In this document: piece after piece, positions 56,491 to 64,000 of the stretch | How positions within the stretch are numbered: the first letter of the stretch is position 1 | Layout: every line of letters starts with the position of its first letter | Source: Nelumbo lutea | Lineage: Eukaryota > Streptophyta > Magnoliopsida > Proteales > Nelumbonaceae | Direction: 5' to 3' | NCBI GenBank assembly: GCA_022828595.1 | Contig: JAKGHH010000002.1 | Span: 42,502,222 to 42,566,221 of the forward strand | Length of the DNA: 64,000 nucleotides | Position numbers and translations under genes: made by a program | Notes under the pieces: generated by a model | Seen by the model: only the letters and a program-made list of their open reading frames with translations | Told to the model about the DNA's origin: nothing | Databases searched by the model: none

Positions 56491-57688
56491 TCATACGTGC
56501 CTTCCTCGAACACCCATCTTTACGCCGTATGGACCTTCCCAATTCGGTTCGAGCTTACCCACGTAGGGCTCTGGTACCATAACTTTTCGGAGGACTAGGT
56601 CGCCGATAAGAATCTGTCTTTTCCTCACTCGGGCATTATAATACCGAGCTACTCTCTGTTGGTAAGCTGTTGTCCGAATGCAGGCCAAGTCCAATACCTC
56701 TTCTATCAGGTCCAGGCTGGTATGGAGCTCATCATCGTTTGCTTCCCCGTCGTAAACCTTGAGTCGCAATGTTGGCACTTCGATCTCTGCTGGGATAACC
56801 GCCTCTATACCATATGTGAGGTTGAAGGGTGTTTCACCTGTCGCGGTCTTGATGGTAGTTTGGTAGGCCCAAAGGACACTGGGCAACTCATCCACCCACA
56901 ATCCCTTAGCTCGGGCCAGGCGAGCTTTCATTCCATGGAGAATCGCCCTGTTTGTTACTTTAGCTTGTCCGTTCACTTGTCAGTGTGCCACCGAGGTGAA
57001 ATTTTGTTGGATTTCCATCTCGGCACACCAGTTCTGTAACTTGATGTCTTCGAACTGCTTTCCGTTATCGGATATCAACACCTGAGGTAGTCTGAAGCGG
57101 CACACTATGTTTTTCCAGAAGAAGTTCTGTATGTTGCGAGCTGTAATGGTTACCAAGGGCTTGGCCTCCACCCAATTTGTGAAGTAATCTGCTGCCATGA
57201 CCAGGAACCTCCTCTACCTGATTGTCAGGCGGAAATGTCCGAGAATGTCTACCCCCCATTGATCAAAAGGCCACGGGCTGGTGAGGTATTTCAAATCAGC
57301 AACAAGTAATATCCTTTCCTTCTAGCCAAGTGCATTGACTCTCAAGTGTCCTGCCTCCCAAATGTCCTCCGCAGAGTCCCTCGTGGATGATGCACAGTAC
57401 TTAATCCGCTTCTGAAGGTCGCAAGCAACGTAGGTAGGGGAGTGTGAAGGATCTCCAATACAGTCGCCCATCGATCAGAACATATCGGGTTGATTGTCGC
57501 TCTACCCTCCAAGCTACATTACGTTCTGCTGGCAAGGTCCCATGGAGTAGATAATCGACGAGCGGGTCTATACAACTCGGTTCCGCTACTGACACGAGAG
57601 TGACCTCTTTAGCCCCCCCGAGAATGCTAGGGTGAGGCAGGTCTTCGATATATACTATCCGCTTCTTATTTTCGCCGGTACTGGCCAA
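56491..57688 (-). pseudogene. Gypsy integrase, inactive
   Basis: It begins with the zinc-binding entry region (YVLIDGRLYWRSFTLPYLRC, about 57500-57420). The core follows: AADYFTNWVEAKP (first Asp), LISDNGKQF (second Asp), then VAH, an in-frame TGA, and QVNGQAKVTNRAILHG. In the family the last block reads AEVTNR; here the catalytic Glu is Lys (AAA). The C-terminal part with GETPFNLTYGIEAVIPAEI and GDLVLRK follows down to 56491. At least one frame change separates the zinc region from the core. The enzyme would have inserted the element into chromosomes. Confidence 0.88.
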
Positions 57689-57718
57689 TCAAGACAGTGC
57701 ATCGGCTTCAGTGTTCTC

Positions 57719-58719
57719 GGTCCTCGGTATCTACTTGATGAAGCAAGAGTAGAAGTTCGGTAAAATCTGGTTGACCACCGTTATCCTGGTTGCGAGCCAT
57801 AGTCTGGTCGCGAGGTATGCTGCCATAGTCTGGTCGCGAGCCTCGTAATCACCGTTAACCTAGTTGACCACCAACTATGAATCATTGCATACGATGAGGT
57901 GTTTGGCTCCCATCTCCTTCGCTAGGTTAAGCCTGGCGATTAGTGCCTCGTACTTCGTCTTGTTGTTTGTTGCTTCGAATCTGAACTGGAGAGCGTAATC
58001 CAGCTTCACCTCGCTTGGCCCATACAACATCAGTCCAGCACCACTTCCTCGCAGATTTGACGAGCCATCTACGCGGAGGATCCAAGGCTCCTCATTCCAT
58101 GTCGGTCCACCCCTGATGGGGACCAGTGTCGCACTGGTCAATGGCTATGACGTACTGGCAGGCTCAATCATTTTTGAGGTCGGTGTGCTAAACATGCATT
58201 CTGCGATGAAATCCGTCAAGACTTGGGCTTTGATCGCTGGGTGGAGATCAAACTGGATATCGTATTCGCTCAGTTTGATGAACCATTTTGTTAATCTTCT
58301 AGACACCTCGGGCTTGAGCAAAATCTGTTTTAGGGGTCTATTGGTGAGGACGACGATAGTGTGAGCCTAGTAGTACGGACAAAGTTTCTGGGCTGCTATG
58401 ACCAGCGCGTATGCTAGTTTTCGGGTGAGGACGACGATACATGGTTACGACATCCTACAAAACTTTACTAACATAGTAGACGGGTCGTTGGACCCGGTCT
58501 ACTTCTCTGATCAGTACCGAGCTGGCTACCTCGTCACTCGTAGAGAGGTATAACTTTAACTCATCTCCTTTTTCAGGTTGGGTTAGAACCAGTGCAATAC
58601 TTAGGTACCTTTTTTAGCTCTTCAAACGCGAGCTGACACTCCTCGGTCCATTCGAAGTACTTGTTCTTTTTTATTGCCTTGAAAAAAGGCAAGCATCGAC
58701 TTGCCGAGTTAGACATGAA
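57719..58719 (-). pseudogene. Gypsy RT-connection and RNase H domains
   Basis: The open part 57875-58141 contains EEPWILRVDGSSN (first Asp), KTKYEALIARLNLAKEMGA (catalytic Glu) and LIVCNDS (third acidic residue), typical of the second RNase H-like domain of Tat elements. Upstream (58150-58719) the minus strand shows the RT thumb/connection such as KWFIKLSEYDIQFD-type text with stops. The segment after 57875 is broken. Confidence 0.78.
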
Positions 58720-59592
58720 CTAGCCTAGGGCGGTAAACCGGCCAGTCAGCCTTTGGACTTCCTTTATTTTCCGGGGTGGTCTCATATCTAAAATAGCTTT
58801 AATTTTTTTTGGGTTGGCTTCGATGCCACGTCGGTTCACTATGTAATCTAGGAATTTACCTGACGTGACCCCAAAGACACACTTGTTCGGGTTTAATTTC
58901 CTATTATACTTCCTTAAAATTTGAAAAATATCATTTAAATCGTTTAATAAAGAGTTTGAAAATTGGGTCTTCATGACCATCTCATTAACATAACATTTCA
59001 CTTTATTGCCGATCAAGGGCTTTAAAACTTTATTTACAAGTCGCTGGAACGTTGCCCTAGCGTTTTTCAAACCAAAGGGCATAACTTTATAACAATATAG
59101 CTCGAGTTCGGTTATAAATGTTGTCTTGTTCTGGTTAGCAGGGTCTATCCTAATTTGTTTGTAGCCAGAGTAGGCATATAGAAAACTCAGCAAGTTGTGC
59201 CCCAAGGTCGCATCAACTAGGTGGTCAATTTTGGGTAGCCGAAAGCAATTTTTCGGGCAGGCTCTGTTTAGGTCGGTGTAGTCGACGCATATGCGCCACT
59301 TGCTGTTGGCCTTCTTCACCAGCACCGGGTTGGCGACCCTGCTCGGGTAATGGATTTCTTTGATGAAATCTGCGGCGAGGAGCTTCTTGATCTCCTTATC
59401 GACTATTCTCCACCGCTCCGGAGCGAGGATGCGTTTTCTTTGTCTTTCTGGCCTGACTAGAGTGTCCACATTGAGTTCATAAGTTATTATTTTAGGGTTG
59501 ATTATGGGCATCTCTGTCGTAGACCAAGCAAAGATATCTAGATTTTTGAGTAAGAAACTTACAAGTTGATTTCGGAGTGGTTCGCTGATCAA
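58720..59592 (-). pseudogene. Gypsy reverse transcriptase, inactive
   Basis: A 290-residue open frame with the full RT palm order: FAWSTTEMP, ANPVLVKKANSKWRICVDYT, LPKIDHLVDATLGH, LLSFLYAYSGYKQIRI, KTTFITE, YKVMPFGLKNARATFQRLVN, then CYVNEMVMKTQ and LNPNKCVFGV. The catalytic YVDD of the family is YVNE here (AAT GAG), so the metal-binding pair is lost although the frame is long. The open frame starts inside the domain; the real pol start is upstream in protease. Confidence 0.92.
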
Positions 59593-60145
59593 GGCACTGA
59601 TCTGAAGTGTTTTGGTTGGCTCGGTCTCAGAAACCGGTATGTGGACGGTTTCTTTTGTCAGGGCAGCTCACTCCTTTGTATGCTCTGTTGGTTGTTTGAG
59701 CTCGACATCCTCCGCCAGCTTTGCCATTCCTTTCAGGGTGGCCACGTAGCACTTACGGGATTCGAGCTGGTCACCTCGCACGACCCCCACACCGTAATCA
59801 GTTGGGAACTTCATTGCTAAGTAATAGGTGGACACTATCACACATAGAACGTGTGTGATAGGCTGGCCTATGATCGCATTGTAAGGGGATGAAGTCGCGA
59901 CCACTAGAAAAGTGTGCTCAAATCGTACGACGTTCGGCCACGTGCCTGCCTCCACTGGTACTGTGACCCAACCAAAGGGGTTTGACCACCTCTCCGCTAA
60001 ACCCTAACAAGGGTGCATCTGTTGGTTTCAGGTCGCTCCGTTGTAACTGCAGCTTATTGAAGGTCTCCTTGAAGAGGATATCCGTCGAGCTGCTCGAGTT
60101 CACCAAAATCAGCTTCACTTTGAAGTCATTGATTTTGAGTTTCAC
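59593..60145 (-). pseudogene. Gypsy protease, inactive
   Basis: The minus strand reads KLILVNSSSSTDILFKETF, then LLGFSGEVVKP, then, in a shifted frame, FLVVATSSPYNAIIGQP. In Tat elements the first block is VDSGSSADIL or VDGGSSADIL: the catalytic Asp is Asn and the Gly is Ser here. YNAIIGQP-type and GFSGE blocks confirm the retropepsin of this lineage. A frame change near 59940 splits it. Confidence 0.85.
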
Positions 60146-60442
60146 GACTAAGGCATCATCATGTGGATATTGAATCCCGTGTGCATCATCCTCGGTGAAG
60201 TAGATAGGTTCTTCGAGCCGAGGTCACTTTGGTGGGTTTTTGCCTTTGTGCCCCAACTCACGGACCAATGTCCTCCCTACTGCTGATGTGCACCCCGCAA
60301 TGATGGACCCGCCGATGATCATATTGATCACACCGCGGACTGGTCTCTCCTCTGGTAATTGCCAAGGTGGTTGCTTGTTTTGCTTGCTACTCTCGGGGTC
60401 ATTCCTTCTCTGGTCTCCCTGATGATCTCCTTGTCGATCTCC

Positions 60443-62392
60443 CTACCCTCTCTCCTCCCACAGGATGTAATTCTTCAAGTAGCCATGGTGGTTGAGCTCC
60501 TCGATCTCGTCATGGAGATTCTTGCAGTTCTCCATGCTGTAACTGTTATCCCGATGGAAGTGGCAGTAGACGTTCGTGTTTCTTGTTGTTGGATCTCTCC
60601 TTAGCCTGGGTGGCCATTTGATGATGGAGGAGTCCTTGATGGCCATTAGGATCTCCCTTCTCTTTGCGTTAAGGAGGTGTAGTTAGTTCACTCTACTGGA
60701 GGGGTCCTGGAACAACGACCTGACTTGTAGCCGCACGAGGGGGACTTACTTCTCGAACGTGGGGATTTGCTTCCTTTTCTGCTCGGGGACTTACTTTTCT
60801 TTCTTTTTTGCTTGTCGTTGCTTGTTCCTTCGTCCTCTCTCTTCCTCTTTTCACCAAGCGAATTGTCAATCTTCTGGTTGATTTCCTCTTTGGTGCCGAT
60901 AAACTGATCGACTAGCTTGAAGAACTCGGTGAGGTTCTTTGGCTTGTTTGCTATCACGTGCCACTTGAACTCTCTGTGGGTGATTCCCTTCTTCCCTGCA
61001 GTAAGGTGCACCACTGGAGTCTGGTATCTACATGCACGTCTCATTGAAGCGCTTGATGTAGCTTCTGATAAACTCTCATTCCTTCTGCACCACGTTCAGA
61101 AGGCTCACCTGTGACTTCGGGAACTTCCTACTGATGATGAAGTGTGCCATGAGCAGGTCGGAAAACTGAACCCAACTCTTGTTAGAGCTCGGTGTGAGGT
61201 TCCTATACCAGGTCCAAACTACTTATCTAAATGTGGTGAAGGCCACACACATGTAGGCTTCGTCAATCCCGATGGGGTGCATATGAGACTAGGGCATTCA
61301 CGTGGTCACTGGGGTTGAACGACCTATAATACTTGTCTAGCGGGGGGACCTTCCTTTGGCATCGGGGCCGCTAGGAGCTTGGGTGACAAGGGAGATGGTT
61401 GGCTCAGCAGAGCAGGCGCAGTCTTCGTCGCCACCGAGCTCACCTCTTCTCTTTCTTTGGTCCGCTCCACTGACTGGCTGGGCATTGCTAGCGGACAGTT
61501 TCTGGCTGCAGAGCGATGGGTCTTTCGTCGCCACTACTGTTGCTTCTTCTCTGACTCGACATTGGTGTTGTTGACCTCAGTCTAGTTCGATACCTTGACC
61601 CTAGTTCTCTCGCGCTCCCAAACATTGTCGCGAGGTGGATTGGGGTTCCTTCTCGCTGACTCCTCCTGGTTATGAAGCCTACACTGGTCATGTTGAGGCG
61701 CGGAGGGGGCTTGCCTCGAGTCTACGCTCTGGGGTCCGAGCTGAGGATCTTCTCTCCATGACCTATTGTTCTCAAGCCGCGAGTGCTGCGGTTGGTTGTC
61801 TCTGTCGGGCTGGTTGACTTCAGACCTGTCTCCCGAGTTCCCCCTCTGAGAGACTGGGGAAGTGCACTGCCCGTTCGTCCTGCCTTGTAGTGGAGTCTGG
61901 TTCCTAGGAAGTACTGGTACCTACGATGTCCCCTCACCCCGATGGGGAGATTGACGGACATTCTGCACAGATCTATGCAGGCTTCGATTCCACCCCTAAT
62001 GTTGAGTGAACCAGGTCATCGAACTGCTGGACTTGTTGCATCTGCTAGACTTGCTAGAACTGTTGGACTTGTTGCATCTGAATCTACATCGTTCGGACAC
62101 ATTGAACCATGTCATCGAACTAAGAGTGCCCGACCCTAGGGGGAATCACAGATGGCTCTGAGAAAGCGGTGCCCAACCGGGGGAGTGGAACGCTCACTTG
62201 CGGGGTGGTCTGCGGTATAGACAGTGATGGGACCCCCAAAGCTGTGAGGGGAATGGTAAACTGACCGATACAAACTGTGGGACCTTGAGGGAGAGTTGAT
62301 TGCTGATCTTGCCCCCTGGTGATGTTCGTGTCGACACCTTTCCTGGTGTTGCTGGAAGAGTCCATTGAGAGTAAGATAGTGGTTGAAATCAC
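60443..62392 (-). pseudogene. Gypsy gag
   Basis: The N-terminus begins about MDSSSNTRKGVD (62365). The Retrotrans_gag core is readable at about 61240-61050 (VVWTWYRNLTPSSNKSW, LLMAHFIISRKFPKSQVSLL). A basic Ser/Arg/Lys-rich tail follows (60800-60690, KRKKSKSPSRKGSKSPRS), and then YCHFHRDNSYSMENCKNLHD with EIEELNHHGYLKNYI (60580-60470), the zinc-finger-like C-terminus of Tat gag. Stops and shifts occur, including between 61300 and 62100. Shorter frames on the + strand here are shadows. Confidence 0.82.
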
Positions 62393-62401
62393 CTTTTGAT
62401 C

Positions 62402-62420
62402 GTTCCCACAGACGATGCCA
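62402..62420 (-). other. Gypsy primer-binding site
   Basis: The minus strand reads TGGCATCGTCTGTGGGAAC right after the LTR end. It differs slightly from TGGCGCCGTCTGTGGGAA, commonly seen in Tat-lineage elements. Confidence 0.75.
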
Positions 62421-63023
62421 AAAGCACGATTTGGATGCTCCTAGCTGAAGGATGATCTAGAACTTGGTTGCGTGGAGAGCTAGTTTGGTATGCAAAACAG
62501 TGAAGCTCAGAGAACCCGTGGTGGCTAACCCGGCGAGGTCGCTTTGATGCTTAAGTTAGTATTATGAGCTGAAAGTTGAGTGATGTGTACTAGCGAGAAA
62601 ATAATCGTGCGTACCTTGATCTTGGGGTTTGAAGTCCTTATATAGATGAGCTGCGCTTCCGTGGGACTCATGAAACAACTTTGGGTTCCTCAGCCCGTGT
62701 GGTAGGATCCGTCCGCCCTGGAAGGGAGGTAGCGTACTAGGCAATGAAGTATATCACTACCTTCCGATCCGGGGCGGGATGAGGATAAGGCCTTCGGTTT
62801 CGCGGCGTGGTCTCGGGGGGTTCGGAGTCTATTGGGAAACGTCTAGAATCGAACACGTGTCACCTCGGTACATGGGCGACGAAGTGGCTCTCGGTTCTGA
62901 GCTGAATGATCACCTGAGCTCCCGATCTGCTAACTAGGCTCTCCTTGCTGAGTTGTCATCTTGTTGGCGGGTCGCATCCACGTGTCCCTTCCTTACTAGG
63001 TCGGGCCAAATCACCCTTGATCA
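62421..63023 (-). repeat. Gypsy LTR, upstream (5') copy
   Basis: Aligns with 52751-53319. The minus strand keeps a TATA box (CTATATAAGG, 62646-62637) that is changed in the other LTR (CTCTATAAGG). Contains GATGCTTAAGTTAG, missing from the other copy. The exact boundary with the primer site is uncertain by a few bases. Confidence 0.86.
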
Positions 63024-63324
63024 ACTATGCTGTTTGGTAAGGTGATTTTCATCACTGTTTTTCATGTATGTGTTGATAGGTAAGCACCCCATAGGATACA
63101 CATTAGTCAACCGTTAGGGGAAACGGTTCACTGATGCATCGGTGAGGTCCCGATTTTCGAGGCATGCCTAATTTTTTAATAATCCATTGAACCAAACAAT
63201 GAGATACATGGGCGTTTGTTGAAACGTCTATGTAGATCCGACGTGACAACATTTTTTTAAAAAGCGGCCACGGTTTCAAACATCACCCTAGTATAAGGAG
63301 ATGGGATGGCCGGATGAGAGATCT

Positions 63325-63502
63325 AATCAGCCCCCGACAAGATAGTTTCCCACAACATCCTACAGCACATCCCCACCGTGTATTGAGAACATCTCCCGAT
63401 GATAGTACTAGAAATGATGAGGCATCACCGGGAGATGTTCCCAATACACAACGGGGATGCGCTGTGGGACATTGTGGAAAACTATCTTGTGGGGGCCTGA
63501 TT
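63325..63502. repeat. Foldback (hairpin) element, copy 2
   Basis: Arms 63325-63404 and 63425-63502 are near-perfect reverse complements: ACAAGATAGTTTCCCACAAC against GTGGAAAACTATCTTGTG, and GTATTGAGAACATCTCCCG against CGGGAGATGTTCCCAATAC. The loop is about 20 bases. Same family as 26397-26581. The short frames here are palindrome translations. Confidence 0.9.
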
Positions 63503-64000
63503 TGAATTCGTCGAATGGGGTCCCCACAGACCGGCCCCATGCATGCCCCATAGTCTATCTCCTATACGAATTGGGAACATTTCTCAAGAAAAGTACGAAA
63601 AATGTTTCCAATGCAAGGTGGGGAGGGATGAGCTTTGAGGCACCCTCCATGGGCGGTCCATCCGAACTGTAGTAACACATATTAGGCATGTGTGCATGCA
63701 AGTAAATGGTAAAGATATAATTTGATATTATATGATCAAATTTAATTTTTATCACCTGCATCAAAGTCATGATAATTATCTATATATTTTATAATAATAT
63801 AGATTAATAGAGCCAATTTAATATGATTCAATATGTTGATATTTGTAGCAACAAAAAAATATGGGAGAATATCAAGTAATAAACTACTAATAGTTTTTTC
63901 TTCTCTTTCTATTTTTTTTCAAAAGAATGTTGTGCTTTTTTTAAAGGTTTTTATATGAAATCCCAAACTTTTTTCCCTCTTAAACTTATCATCTGACATT
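63503..64000. other. Noncoding, no gene seen
   Basis: AT-rich from 63680 on. No 4CL exon recognised. Confidence 0.5.

Larger units (their letters stand above)
52751..63023 (-). mobile_element. Tat-lineage Ty3/Gypsy retrotransposon, complete but dead
   Basis: The 10.3-kb element has LTRs at 52751-53319 and about 62421-63023, a polypurine tract at 53320-53337, a primer-binding site at 62402-62420, gag and pol on the minus strand, and an extra multi-exon ORF on the plus strand between pol and the left LTR. RT motifs such as FAWSTTEMP, CVDYTDLNRACPK and YKVMPFGLKNA belong to the plant Tat lineage, which often carries an additional ORF. PR, RT and IN each lack catalytic residues and all frames have stops. 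It sits within what should be 4CL intron 1, in reverse orientation to the gene. Confidence 0.92.
52746..63028. other. 5-bp target duplication of the Gypsy element
   Basis: ACTAT is present at 52746-52750 and 63024-63028, directly outside the two LTRs, showing an intact insertion event of the 52751-63023 element. Confidence 0.85.

Noticed and set aside
1..64000. CRISPR arrays, bacterial operons, tRNA or rRNA genes
   Set aside because: Tandem repeats here lack spacer structure, all coding is plant or retroelement type, and no cloverleaf or rRNA sequence was recognised by eye.

Overview
The window looks like nuclear DNA of a flowering plant. It carries the first exon of a plant 4-coumarate:CoA ligase, plant-type Copia and Tat-lineage Gypsy elements, plant LINEs, hAT, Mutator, Tourist-like and Helitron remnants, and long AT-rich stretches with ATT microsatellites. 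It is a transposon-dense, gene-poor region. The only gene exon I consider functional is 4CL exon 1 (50847-51836, + strand). No rRNA, tRNA or CRISPR array was seen.

Layout. 1-130: ATT microsatellite. 131-5171: a degenerate Copia element on the minus strand with two LTRs, a primer-binding site, a polypurine tract, and gag, PR, INT, RT and RNase H remnants. 5464-6028: the 3' end of a LINE on the minus strand, capped by an inverted repeat. 6960-7365: a Copia gag fragment. 7366-11785: a second, longer LINE on the + strand. It is interrupted by an unclassified repeat (8163-9238), itself split by a hAT MITE with a perfect 8-bp target duplication, and by a 246-bp MITE. 12439-14596: a Pack-MULE with about 105-bp terminal inverted repeats and a perfect 9-bp target duplication, carrying a WNK11-like kinase gene fragment. 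14600-33270: mostly noncoding, with a hAT-like element, Mutator-type and Tourist-like MITEs, a foldback element, minisatellites and an inverted MITE pair. 33276-36130: a Helitron 3' terminus (minus strand) followed by very AT-rich tandemly repeated DNA. 36300-46000: no confident gene; a second copy of the unclassified repeat, LTR-like segments and a second Helitron terminus (44342). 46100-49642: a second decayed Copia (minus strand) with a nested hAT MITE. 49643-50342: an LTR-like segment.

50739-51836: the 4CL-type gene, with an AC element and a TATA box ahead of exon 1. The exon ends at a clean GT donor and I find no exon 2 downstream. A 10.3-kb Tat-lineage Gypsy element (52751-63023, minus strand, 5-bp target duplication ACTAT) lies where intron 1 should be. 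It has gag-pol on the minus strand and a spliced extra ORF on the plus strand, and all three catalytic centres that can be checked (PR, RT, IN) are mutated. A near-perfect hairpin (63325-63502) follows. The 4CL gene therefore continues past the window with an intron of more than 12 kb, or it is broken.

The elements are nested and most carry stops or lost catalytic residues. Many of the visible changes read as C-to-T or G-to-A, as expected for long-methylated, silenced repeats. LTR boundaries, TSDs and TIRs quoted here were read by eye; percent identities were not computed.
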